Shown: positions 1 through 10,483 of the stretch, in pieces
How the letters are laid out: the number at the start of each line of letters is the position of its first letter
Position numbering within the stretch: position 1 is the stretch's first letter
Source: Arctopsyche grandis
Lineage: Eukaryota; Arthropoda; Insecta; Trichoptera; Hydropsychidae
Direction of reading: 5' to 3'
Length of the DNA: 64,000 bases
Assembly: GCF_051622035.1 (NCBI RefSeq)
Contig: NC_135358.1
Location: forward strand, 25,014,501-25,078,500
Position numbers and translations under genes: made by a program
The notes under the pieces: generated by a model
What the model saw: only the letters and a program-made list of their open reading frames with translations
Told to the model about the DNA's origin: nothing
The model's database searches: none

Positions 1-150
1 AGCCATTTTTTTCCGGGAACCGTTTCAACAATGAAATCAGAGAAAATTGGCAAACTCTGATAGGAAACGATCAACCTGAAGTCACAAATCCAGGTCTAAC
101 CAACTGCATACTCTGAAAAATTCATTTTCATTCGAGACCCGGGCAAAGAA
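1..150 (-). repeat. partial tRNA-derived SINE copy
   Basis: This stretch matches the body of the SINE at 9563-9765 in the same orientation: a shared block with TCTGATAGGAAACGATC, then CCAGGTCT, then CTCTGAAAAA and a degenerate CGAGACCCGGGC. The tRNA-like head is degraded and the left end runs to the window edge. I assigned it by comparing copies inside the window only. Confidence 0.6.
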
Positions 151-209
151 CAAATAAAATAGAATAAAATAATCCGTCTCCGAAATAAACCATTTATGTA
201 TATGATTGT

Positions 210-683
210 TAGAGACACGTATTTTGGGCATCTATTTTTGTCAATTTTAGCATTTTTTGGGGCATTAATAATAATAATAATAATAATAGCTTTTATTCCA
301 GACGATGAGGAGAATAGTGCAATCCCCAACGCCGATATAAATAATATATAGATAATAAAAAAAGTATTTTTTTTTATCTTAAAAAAAAGTAATTTTATTG
401 TTCTGTGTTATTAACACAGAACAACAAAACTTTGGCAGCGATCAAAACTTTCCGGAACTTCGAAAGCAAACAAACAAGTCGTGATGCTAACGGAATTATA
501 CGGCCATAACCCTAAAGAGATTGACCATAGACAAAGGCCATAGACCATAGACAAAAATTTAATTAATTTTACATTTTTTTGTTATTTTAGCATCTATTCG
601 CATATTTTACGAATTTAGCATCTATTCCAAATTTAAGCATCAATTAAACATTAGTAGCAAAATGCCCAAAATACGTGTCTCTA
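210..683. mobile_element. non-autonomous hAT-type element (MITE)
   Basis: The ends are inverted repeats starting TAGAGACACGTATTTTGGGC. They are flanked by a perfect 8-bp direct repeat ATGATTGT (202-209 and 684-691), which is the hAT target-duplication length. The interior holds a (TAA)n run at 266-289 and AT-rich sequence with no coding capacity. Confidence 0.85.
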
Positions 684-768
684 ATGATTGTGCATAGGTG
701 GCTGGATAGATAGAATTCCAAAATTCCGATAAAAATTTTCAGTTGAAAAGTTTCTGGCATGTTCCGAA

Positions 769-1237
769 CAGAGGCTTCATTTCAGCTTTTCCCAGGGGAG
801 GCAAACTTTTTAACCAGTAAGAAAGGACTTTCTAGGAGGGGGGGGGGGGGTGTATTATTATAATAAAAATGAATGTATATGAATTTTAACCCATTTCTTT
901 TAATCATTTTTTTAGGTAATAGAAAGGCTAATAGAAATCCTATTCAAAAGGTAATAGAAATCCTATTCAACAATTTGTTTCATAGGATAGACTTTTACAG
1001 TTTTACAAATATATTTCAAAGCAAGACAAATAACAAAACAAAATATATTTGGGAGTTAACTTTTTAACCTGTTTTTACGTGACAGTGTTCTAAATAGTTT
1101 CAGTATTCTATTTTTATTGATGGTTTAGTATTTTAATTCAAATGCATAATAATACATTAAGCAACGTGCATAGTCCCGTTCAAATCTAGGGGGGGGGGCG
1201 ACTGCCCACCCCAGCCACCTCCCGAATGACGACCCTG
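769..1237. mobile_element. non-autonomous hAT-type element
   Basis: The left end CAGAGGCTTCATTTC and right end (reverse complement CAGGGTCGTCATTC) form imperfect TIRs. They are bounded by a perfect 8-bp duplication GTTCCGAA (761-768 and 1238-1245). The interior has two G homopolymer runs (about 838-850 and 1190-1198) and no credible gene. Confidence 0.8.
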
Positions 1238-1245
1238 GTTCCGAA

Positions 1246-2204
1246 CATGAATAAAAGGCTCAGAGTATGCGACAGATATAATATAATAAAATTAAAAAAA
1301 AAAACAGAATTAAGTTACAAATAAACCTTTTCCAAACTATTAATTCAAAAAGTAAAAAAGCTGTTATATATGTATGTATATACTCAAAAATATCTAAACG
1401 TATTGTAAATGTATTGCATTTTGGGGAGAAATTTCATTTCAAAATTTTCCGCATAAACTATTGAAAAACCATTTAAATAAAACTAGTTTATACCACACAA
1501 CTAGTCACTCTATTGGACCTCACATGTGTTATTAGTAAACTTCATAATAAGATTTTTTTTTGACTGGGACAGAAAACAAATACTAAAAAACTTAAATAAT
1601 AAAAACGAAAATTTGCACAATAAATTGAGTACAAGAGTGATATTAATTTTGACCATTGATATTGGTATTTATCATTTTAAATTTAAAAAAAAAACAAATC
1701 AGTATATCCTAATTTACAGTCGTTTGTATTTAATATTAATTCAGTATTTTTTTGTTTAAATATTAAAAAAAAATATTTTTATTTTCGTTTATCGTTTTTC
1801 TCAAAAGCGAAATCCCAGAAACCAACTCGACTTGGAGTGCAAAAATCAAAGTATATGATTCAAAAACATTGATAAAAGATCAAGAGCAGTACTCACATCG
1901 TGAATTTTAGATGTTGTAATTAGAGTGTAATGAATCATACGACAAACACCAAGTGCTAAAGAGTTGAACCGTGGACATCAGCCAAAAGATTTGTGAACCA
2001 GGATTGCGAATGTAACCCAGAAATATATTTAGTGCAAGTAGTTCACTCTAATCGTGTATCTCGTAATCTGAGTAAACATTGGAAATCTAGGCGAGAATAC
2101 GTACAGTTGTAAGTAAAACCAACATAAAACGAGCATACAAAACAGATTTTATTTTAGTAAAAATAATAAAAACTTAGTTTAGAATACCTATTTAATATAT
2201 AATT
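1246..2204. other. AT-rich intergenic stretch
   Basis: I see poly-A/T runs and no reading frame with conserved protein features. Short open frames here are compatible with chance in AT-rich DNA. Confidence 0.6.
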
Positions 2205-2583
2205 TGGCCCCGAAGGGAGCGCAGCCGTCATCGAAAAATAGATTCGATTTATTTTTTTCTCGATTCATAGGCGCCGATTCAATTTTTCGATTCAAAGTCC
2301 CCACATGGGGCGCAGCCCCATGAGGCGCAACCTTATGGGGCGCAGCCGTCATCGAATTAATGATTCAATTTTAAAGGGCAAAGGGTCAGGGGGGCGCCGA
2401 GGGCGAAGCCCTAGAAGGCAAAGGCTCAGAGGGCGCCGAGGGCGAAGCCCTAGAAGGCATAGGCTCAGGGAGCGCAGAGGGCAAAGCCCTAGAAGGCAAA
2501 ATAATAAAAAATAAATTAGATTAGTCATGTTTAAGCGGTTTATATTACAAATACCGAGCGAAGCCGGGTAATACAGCTAGTAT
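2205..2583 (+). repeat. dispersed repeat with GC-rich minisatellite core
   Basis: The core is tandem GC-rich units around GGGCGCAGCC, GAGGGCGAAGCCCTAGAAGGC and AAGGCTCAG (about 2306-2500). It is preceded by TCGATTCATAGGCGCCGATTC and followed by ATACCGAGCGAAGCCGGGTA and CTAGTA. A second copy with the same order of parts lies at 61080-61458. The open frames across the core are shadows of the short tandem unit, not genes. The element class is not identified; a non-LTR retroelement tail is possible. Confidence 0.75.
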
Positions 2584-2867
2584 ATTATATTCGATCATAC
2601 AAAAAATATTGTTTTAAGCACATTATGTATGTAGAATAAAATATTTTATTCAAATTAGTCGTTTAAAAAATTATTCAATTATACAAAGTGTACTTCAATA
2701 AAATGCATTAATCTTAAAAAAAATATTTTATTAATGGACATCATATTTACAAATTGCAAGCGTAACAGCATTCATTATATAAACACGCAATTCCCAGACT
2801 GTGAATCATAAGCTAGTTTAACCCCTTATTTGCAAAAATCGTTTGCGAAAAATTGCAAAAAAATATT

Positions 2868-4389
2868 CACTACCGTCCATATGTTTAAGACCAACATGTT
2901 TTTTGAGGATAACTTATACAATTTTACGTCAATTTAAAAAAAATAAACGCAGTTTTATTCAGAAATTATATATCTATTAAAATTATTGGACAGATTTTAA
3001 AAACTACTTGAAACAAAGAAGTAAAATAACAAAAACATTAAACGAAACTTCGAAAAATATCACCTTCAATTGAAACGACTGCTGAGTATATATGTAATTT
3101 TGGCATTCTATTAAAAAAAAGGATTATTTTAGATGATTTCAATATTCATTTATTGGTTTTGATCGATGTATCGGGATTTTTCTGTTCAACTGGTCCCACA
3201 AAAACTAACGGATTTAGATCGGATGATTGAGGTGGCCAAATGATATTTTTCAAAACAATTTTTTTATTTTTCTTATCGTTAGAAGTCCTTACAAAGCTTT
3301 GACGTGTGTTTCGGGTCATTATCTTTCTGAAAGATAGAGCTGGGACCACATAACTTCAGGCGGCACTACAAAATTTTATTTTTTTAAACCTTCGGGTAGC
3401 CATCTTTTCATAAAATACCATCGATTTTGACCAAATTTTTAACTCCAGCTCTCAATAAACATCCCCATATCATTATGGATCCCCTTTCATGCTTGATTTT
3501 TGGAGGCATACTGAAAAAAAAATTTTTTTTCGCCAGACGTAAAAACGTATTTTCGAACCGAATTTCGATTCATCCTTTAAAACACTTTTAACCAATCTAA
3601 ATTACTAATTCTAATGTCAAAGAACCGAAACTGGCCATTTCTGTTTGTTTCCTATTTATAATAATGGGTTTCTATCCCTCCTAGATTCACTTTCCTAGCC
3701 GACGTTGGACTGTGATAATCGATATATTTTTTAAATCGTCCAATTCAACTCAGAGGCGATATCTGGTGCTGTTAACATTTGATTTGGTTTGCTTGATAGT
3801 ATGACAACTTGATCCAGTCCTTCGTTCACGATTCTGGGTCGTCCTTATCTGGATTTTTCCTCCGTAATGTTCGAATTTTGGAATTTTTTTGTTGTTTGCT
3901 GTACTGCAATCGTTCAGACATGAAGTTTCTTGGCCATATATCTATGGTTTTCTTTTTATTATGAAGTGAAATAATGATTCTTCAAAATACCATCGTTAGA
4001 ATTTTTCGTATCTGCATATTTCTACAAAAATTTCTGGGATAGATAATTTCTTCACTAGTACGAATTCAAAGTCGGACTGGTCGTTTAAACTGAGCCAAAT
4101 TCATTAAAGGTTTGTTATTTTAAACCGTTTTGATATCATTTCAATGGAATAGTATGAAAAAAAAGGTTGGAATACAAGCAGCGTAAAAACAAGGGCGTGA
4201 TCCCGAAATGTGTCACTTCGTCACGCAGCGTTTTTGAACCTATTTTGAGTTAGTTCTTAAAATCTGTATAATAATTTTAATAGATATATAATTTCTGAAT
4301 AAAACTGCGTTTATTTTTTTTAAATTGACGTAAAATTGTATAAGCTATGCTCAAAAAACATGTTGGTCTTAAACATATGGACGGTAGTG
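2868..4389 (-). mobile_element. Tc1/mariner-type transposon, decayed, with long TIRs
   Basis: Both ends begin CACTACCGTCCATATGTTTA and remain inverted copies of each other for about 135 bp (2868-3003 and 4253-4389), differing at only a few sites. TA follows the right end; the left flank has TT where TA is expected, so the duplication is imperfect. The interior carries Tc1-type transposase remnants on the minus strand. The nearly intact TIRs around a broken gene suggest a copy that was mobilised in trans or has recently become inactive. Confidence 0.85.
3146..3900 (-). pseudogene. Tc1/mariner transposase remnant
   Basis: On the minus strand, around 3200-3240, a fragment reads WPPQSSDLNPL, matching the Tc1-family signature WPxQSPDLNPIE. 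Upstream in the same direction (about 3460-3485) SIMIWG resembles the Tc1 VMVWG block. The frame is interrupted many times and no full-length ORF remains. It encoded a DDE/D transposase acting on the flanking TIRs; it is now non-functional. Confidence 0.75.
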
Positions 4390-4474
4390 TATATTATTAA
4401 CGCGAATAAAAAAACTTATATAATTGTGATTACAAAGTTTTGGCATTCGAATATTGCCATTTTCTACGGTTCCG

Positions 4475-4624
4475 CGACAAATCACTCACGGACCTTTCAC
4501 TCAACGACGTTACGCGCACGACATTCCACTCACGCGACAACTCGCTCACGGACGTTACACTCACAGGTAAATCACTCGCGTAACAAACACGAGACATATC
4601 ACTCACGCGACATTACGCTCACAG
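4475..4624 (+). repeat. degenerate tandem repeat, CACTCACGCGACA-like units
   Basis: Units of about 13-20 bp built on CACTCACGCGACA and ACTCACGGAC recur through the stretch. The 100-aa open frame across it (4336-4638) is a by-product of the repeat. From 4625 to 5036 the DNA is AT-rich and I see nothing else. Confidence 0.6.
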
Positions 4625-5036
4625 AATTATTAAAATAACGTACAAAAACGTTATTTTTTTACACAAGAATTATTCCAAAACTCAATTAAATGTATCGTGA
4701 CGAATCAACACACTATCCAATCACAAATAAATAAATAAAATAACAGCCGATGTAGTTATTTTATTTATTACCGATGAAGTTTGGTGATCATGCGAAGATT
4801 TTATCTCGAGATTTTGACTGATTCGAACTGATCACTGATCACATTTTCATGATCTACAAAAAATGTGTGACTTAGTATGTGGGTCTGTGTAGATTTTTAT
4901 TAGAACACCGTTAGACCTATCGAACTGAAACTTAGTATCGAATTTTAAACCAAGTTATATATAAAATTTGGTGAACACCCGTCAATCGGAAGGACGGTTA
5001 ACTCTTGTTCAATTTTTTTTTCTATTTTTTTCGACC

Positions 5037-5690
5037 GATTAAATGTGTGTGCTTATTCACGTGAAAATGATGAAAATAAAAAATAATCGTTTAATTTCAT
5101 AAACCGGAAGTGAAATTTTTCCCTCTTAGAAAAGTCAAAAATGTTGTGATCACACGATTTTTTCCACACCACTGAAAAGTACCAAGCTGAAAATTTAAAT
5201 TTGTATTTTTTATGTGCTAGCTAGAGTTGATAAGGTTTTCGTTATAATTCGTAAACCGGAAGTAATATATTTTTTTAAAACAATACTTCACTATTTTATT
5301 TTGACCTTTAAATTAATTATATCTTCTTGATACTTAATTTTTATAATATTTATAGTGATTTTAAGTAATAAAAAATTTTCAAACAAAATCCGATAGCCGA
5401 AAGTATAGGTTTGTTACCGAGAGTTGGCGCGTAGAAATCGCGCTTGTATAGTGTCCGTGAATATGTTTCATCATCGAATTTTGTTTTTTATGCTTTTTAT
5501 ATTCCTCAAATACATTAATAAAGTCGTGGGTTGGTCACAACCGATTTTTTTACATACCTCCTTTACGTTTCACTTACAATTACAATTCAGGAAAAAGTTT
5601 GCCTCTTATCCGATCGTTTTCATACTTTGCCATATTGCTCATTTTGGTCATCAATACAAGTAAATGGATTACGCCATTACGATAGAGATA
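5037..5690 (+). repeat. dispersed repeat family, longest copy
   Basis: Shared blocks in order: AAACCGGAAGT, TTTTTCCACACCACTGAA, CCAAGCTGAAAATTTA, GAGTTGATAAG, CCGATAGCCGAAAGTA, CATACCTCCTTTACGTTTCAC, CTTATCCGATCGTTTTCATA and TTGGTCATCAATA. Partial copies are at 33290-33700, 55745-55858, 57738-57858 (inverted) and 63690-64000. No coding signature was seen; the class is unknown. Confidence 0.75.
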
Positions 5691-5699
5691 AAATATCGC

Positions 5700-6480
5700 A
5701 GTCGTAAAAGTTTACGCAGAGAAACAAGTCCGAACATTTTTAATTTCGGTGACAGTTGGTAGTCATTAATTTTTTTTCAATTACTAACTCCAGATTACGA
5801 GGTAGATGGCAGCCCTTATTGTTGATATCAGATTTTTTTAAGATCTATAAATTGACTCACAAATGAAGGATATACATAAATATCTTTAAATATTTGATCA
5901 CAAAAAAAATTAAAACCTTACATATACATTTTTTTGTATCAAAACAAAAACATAACCTCCTATTACAGTTTTTATAAAATTGGTGTGTCAACTACTGGTG
6001 CACTTACCTCTCCTAACATTATCGCATTGTCATCATAAGCACTCTGAATCAATATCAATATTGTCGTTTGATATTTATAAAACGATAAGTTACACTCAAC
6101 AATTGTATTTCACATGCACAACCGCACTTTTCACGTAGAAGGCAGCGCCACACCAACTTGTCAAAAAACAAATGAAAAAAAAAAAAAACAAGACGTTATA
6201 CAAGTGAGCGCATCGCGCTGTCTATGGTCAACAAAAAACTGGTTTTGATACATCGCACATCGCAACGTAAAAATACCCTAAACATCAATAAGATACGTAG
6301 GGAAACTTGTCAAATTGACGTTTAGCGCAGTATTTGTAAACGAAACGGGTTGAGGTTAAGTGCGCACATACATACATCGGCTGTCAACTGTCATCGCGTT
6401 GCGAAATCGATTGCGTTTCGATGAAATGCATCGAAAAGTACAGGGCGCAGGCGCCATTGTAAATAAATAATTTGACAGAT
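5700..6480. other. non-coding intergenic region
   Basis: AT-rich sequence with an A-run near 6175-6190 and a somewhat more CpG-containing segment from 6200 to 6470. No gene recognised. Confidence 0.5.
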
Positions 6481-6503
6481 AGGGTGGGGGGGGGGTCTTA
6501 CCT

Positions 6504-6853
6504 GGGGACAGGTTGTACTGGTGCTAGGCGTCGCCCGGGTACTCTGAAGGTCCGATTATGCAACTGACGTCGGGCGTGGACGTCAGCTCTCGATGTGGAC
6601 GAGAGTCGACGGTCAGTGTCGGTGTTGGTGTCGGTGTCGGTGTCGGTGCAATGTCGGCGTCCGTGTCAGTGTTCGCGATCACGTCTGACGTCTCACGTCT
6701 GACGTCTCGTCGACCGCAGCTGCAGCCGCGGCCGCAGCGCCCTCGACGGCCATACTGACAAACTATTGCCCACACCTCACACCCACACCCACACCCACAC
6801 CCACACCTACACAATCTCATTGCGTCCACCGACGAATGACTGCACTGGTGCAT
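6504..6853 (-). other. candidate CpG-rich 5' exon, minus strand
   Basis: This GC- and CpG-rich island ends on the minus strand with the consensus-like donor CCCCAG|GTAAGACC (junction at 6503/6504). It contains hexamer runs (GGTGTC at about 6615-6650, CACACC at about 6770-6810) that make open frames on both strands. I could not find a downstream exon, and the predicted peptide (CGCGCGC, PTPTPT) is low complexity, so a non-coding first exon or promoter region is more likely than a protein. Confidence 0.3.
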
Positions 6854-6859
6854 TGTGCA

Positions 6860-7875
6860 TTTTCTTGCACAATATGTACGGTTTATTTCTTAGTCCGAGT
6901 ATCGGCAACAGAGTAGTTATAATCATAAGATAAATTAGCTAAAGCAAGTTTGCTCATGGAAAACCACGCATGAACCAATTTTTATTTCCGGAACAAGATT
7001 AATATTAGTATAGGGCGGGTGATAAGTTTCGACCTATGGAAACCCAGTTAAGTTTTGAAGAGGATATTTATTGCTCGTTTAATATACATAGGTGTTATAG
7101 AATATGTACGGCGAAGTAGATAGTTGCTAATTTTTATCGAGGTTATATAAAGTAACAATGAATTGCCTTTACAAAGTTTTTTCATGTCGGCTAGAACTTT
7201 TAGATGAGTGTGAATTTTATTAGTTTAGTAGTGGGAATCAACCACCGATAGGCAGTGGTGTCATCCCAATTTTGGAACAACGGGTTTCCAATTTATTTTT
7301 TCATTAAAATCATTTTGAAAATATATATGTATATACATAATTTTTTTTTTTGGTCCAAGGCACTATGACCTACATGAAAGTTTATTAAATTTTCAAGATT
7401 TGTATAATTTGTGACAAAAAGTATATGAATTTTTAGATTAAATAACGGGTTTCCGAAAACTTTTGATTTTTAACAACGGGTTTCTGGAATCCCATGGAAA
7501 CCATTAGGGTGACACCACTGCTGGTAGGTAAACAGATTATTACACAAATTGCCATCGCGCGTACGACAATCGTTACCACAAAAATGGCGAATACGGATAT
7601 CTGGATACGAATATCTGGCATTCGTTAGTACAGAAGTTCGCGTGGGTAGCTTTCGATTGATGGAGTTTTTGGGTGACACGTGTTCCGTGATCGAGATTTT
7701 AGTTACTTGCCTGATATCAATTTATCTCAGCAATATTTGGGCAGTTTTCTGTACGGCAATTTTCCTGTGCGACGAATGTTCGTGCGATAGGAGACCACGC
7801 GAGCGATTTTCGTAGCGGCGGTTATCCTGGTAGCGATTTACATTTGGGATGTAATCACCGAACCTACAACATTAA
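6860..7875. other. non-coding intergenic region
   Basis: AT-rich sequence with short inverted segments: the phrase AACGGGTTTC occurs at 7279, 7443 and 7474 with GGTGTCATCCC/GGGTGACACC nearby (7256 and 7508), suggesting an old TE end. The short open frames at 7430-7815 overlap each other on both strands and show no family signature. Confidence 0.45.
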
Positions 7876-8000
7876 TGTTTGTCACAGCCAGCAGCAGTAT
7901 GGATTGGTGGTTGGGCTTTTGCCTAGCAACGAGAGGTACCGGGTTTGATCCCGTGATTTGACCTCGATTGAAAAGAATCTATTCTGAGTATATCTGTAAT

Positions 8001-9518
8001 CAGTGGCGGACTGGCCATACAAGCGAACATGCCCGATGGCATGTGGGCCCCACTATCTGTTAGAAAATATGGGCCCTCAGTAAAATTAAATAACTTTTTA
8101 ACTATTTCACGTGTGTAAAAATGTATAGGATATTGCAACTTTAGGACCTAAAGTTTGGGTATTTCAACAAAACAAATTTCTTACGATATACACAAATAAC
8201 TAATACCTGCTTTAACAGCCCAAGGATCGGTTAACTTTTTTTATTAGGCTTGAAATGTAAGTTTCAACATTTGCGTGGGCCCTTTTGCCGGGCCTATTCC
8301 AACGTCAAGATTATGTATATACCAATACCTATGTAACAATTAACTACTGAAATAAAAATGGGAATAAACAAATTTTCGTGAATAATATAAACTGAACTGC
8401 TCAAAACAATTTTGATAGGACGATTCATCATCAACCAGCGATTTAAATTTACTTCATACTTTCAAAATAACATTTGATTATACTTCGATGATATAGTAAG
8501 ATTTAAATACACAATTTTAAACAGTTTCCGAATATAAAATCTATTCCTAATCTAGACACATCCATGTAAATAGAAATATAGGATAGGGGCCCCCTCCCCA
8601 AAATCCCGATTTTCGATTAACATTAATTGAAAATATTATGCATTTTTTTCAGGGACGTAATTTGGGGGGGCCATAGGGGGGCACTCGCCTAAATTAAGGA
8701 ATAGTGTGAATTTAGAAAATATTATGAATTTAATGATTAATGAGATACTATGGATCTATGAATGCTACGTGTATTTCTTATGTATGTTACTTTTGGGTAA
8801 CTAATAAAATAATCGCTGCTATGTGCTTTGAAAAAAAACAAAACAAAACTTTATCTAATGTTATTACGTACATATATGTACATAGATAAAGTGACAAGAC
8901 AGTCGGTAGAAATTAAGTTAATTGATAGTTTTTTGGAGAATCAGTTTGATGGTCGATTAATGTTGACTATGTAAAGATTGGTGGAAAAAAATTTTCGCCT
9001 GCGGCGCTTTTTTCTCTTTTTACATAATATTTTTTTATAATTACTTTTTCAAAAATAAGCTTACTTTTTTTCATATTTTATAACTCAATAAGGTAAAGAA
9101 TATTTTCCATTTTTATTCCGATATAAAAAAGATTTTTTGAAAAAAAATTCAATTTAACCAATCTTTGCCTGTCCTGCCCCCCAAAGAAAAAGCTGAAATG
9201 ACGTCCCTGATTGTTTTCTACCGAAAGTAAAAGCCGCTTTTATGCCGCATTCTTTTATGATGCATTATATTTACCTAGGACAAGGGTTAAAACGAAATAT
9301 ACAATATAATTTATGGATCTATTTTGCTTTTGCCATTTTTCTTGTACCTAAATTTGTTAATTCCCAATTTTGAAAAAAAAAAAATTTCCCTTGATTTTTA
9401 GCGTTATGGAAAGAAGAAAATTTTGTTATATGGGGGGGGGGGGACAAATTATTTTAACCCTGGGTGGGGCCCCCTTTGACTCCTGGCATGCACTGATTTC
9501 AGTCCCAGTCCGCCACTG
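8001..9518. mobile_element. hAT-type element inserted in a SINE
   Basis: TIRs CAGTGGCGGACTGG and its inverse are flanked by a perfect 8-bp duplication TCTGTAAT (7993-8000 and 9519-9526). The interior is AT-rich with GGGCCC-containing G-rich patches and holds a second nested hAT element. No transposase ORF was recognised, so this copy is non-autonomous. Confidence 0.9.
8650..9209. mobile_element. second hAT-type element nested in the first
   Basis: TIRs CAGGGACGTAATTT / AAATGACGTCCCTG are bounded by 8-bp flanks ATTTTTTT (8642-8649) and ATTGTTTT (9210-9217), 7 of 8 identical. The 560-bp element has no coding potential. It is younger than the element at 8001-9518. Confidence 0.8.
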
Positions 9519-9562
9519 TCTGTAATGCATATTCAAATAGTAGTGACATTGTAGGTAAGAAG

Positions 9563-9765
9563 GCTTAAGCCAATTTTTAATCGAAGAATTAGCAAATTCT
9601 GATAGGAAACGATCGACCTGGAGTCAAAAATATCCAGGTCTGACCAGCAGCATTACAGATATACTCAGAAAAAAAATTTTTCAATCGAGGTTAGCTCATG
9701 GGTTCGACCCCGGAACCTTTCGACGCTAAGCAGAAGCTTAACGACCGAGCTATGCTGCTGGCTAT
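9563..9765 (-). repeat. tRNA-derived SINE
   Basis: On the minus strand the head reads AGCATAGCTCGGTCGTTAAG, then a B-box-like GGGGTCGAACCC (9693-9704), then the same body as the copy at 7876 (TCGATTGAAAAA, TCTGAGTATATCTGTAATGC). The head looks like a decayed tRNA, and the CCA end and full cloverleaf are missing, so this is not a tRNA gene. Confidence 0.75.
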
Positions 9766-9776
9766 GTATGTATGTA

Positions 9777-10205
9777 TGTACAAGTTAACATTCATAGATG
9801 TCTCGTTAATTTAGAGTTTTCAGCATTGATATATAATACACTAGATCTGCCCTCACGTCTTATACTGGTCTTCTTTTTGGCGCATGCAAAATACATGGCG
9901 CATGCACAGTTTCTCTTAGTAGGTAGGTAGGTACCACTGCGTCGTAGGGAAAAAAACATTTTCTTTCCCAACTTCCCCGCTAGTTAAACCCCCCGCACCC
10001 CTCAGTTAGTGAAGACAAGATCTCCGACCAAAATCACACGTCAGAGCCCATCTATGTGTATTATACATCAATGGTTTTCAGTGTCTCGTAATTCAGCGAC
10101 TTGTGTAATAAAAATGCTGCATTGTTTGTGATTGGCCAGTAAGGCGCATTGGAGTTTACCTGTTAGGCCTTCCTGGTATATATGTATATGATAGAATAAA
10201 ATTGA
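9777..10205 (+). repeat. LINE 3' tail copy, interrupted by a MITE
   Basis: The segments 9790-9823 and 10074-10202 match the end of the LINE tail at 35720-35880: CATAGATGTCTCGTTAATT, CAGTGTCTCGTAATT, AAATGCTG, AGGCGCATTGG and CCTTCCTGGTAT. It is split by the 250-bp element at 9824-10073. It ends about 280 bp before the zinc-finger gene's first coding exon. Confidence 0.75.
9824..10073. mobile_element. MITE with 8-bp target duplication
   Basis: TIRs CATTGATATATAATACAC / GTGTATTATACATCAATG are flanked by a perfect 8-bp duplication GTTTTCAG (9816-9823 and 10074-10081), compatible with hAT. No coding capacity. Confidence 0.85.
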
Positions 10206-10483
10206 AATAATATAATCGAACTAAAGAAACGAAATAGTTTCATATTACAATGCAGGCGCAGTGGCAGCAATTGACACGCGCAGATGCGATTGGCGGCAGT
10301 GTGTGCGTTGGACGCTCGTCTTCGTCCGTCGGCTGTCGGTCCTCGTTCGTTGCTCGTCGTTCGTCGCTCGTCCCGCACTCGGTGGCGATCTCGGAACTGG
10401 TCCGGTCCTGTCCGGTCTCGCAGCCGAGCGTCAGCCAGGACAGCCAGGAGCTGGCTGACTGTCCAGGGATCAGACCGGCTCTC

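Larger units (their letters stand above)
7876..9562 (+). repeat. tRNA-derived SINE, split by a hAT element
   Basis: The tRNA-like head spans about 7880-7960 with a B-box-like GGGTTTGATCCC at 7938-7949. The body then reads CCTCGATTGAAAAG and TCTGAGTATATCTGTAAT. The copy is interrupted at 8001-9518 by a hAT element and resumes at 9519. The second SINE copy next to it (9563-9765) is in the opposite orientation. Confidence 0.7.

Noticed and set aside
9680..9765. Possible tRNA gene
   Set aside because: A- and B-box-like motifs are present but the arms do not pair well and a SINE body follows; the second copy at 7880 confirms a SINE.
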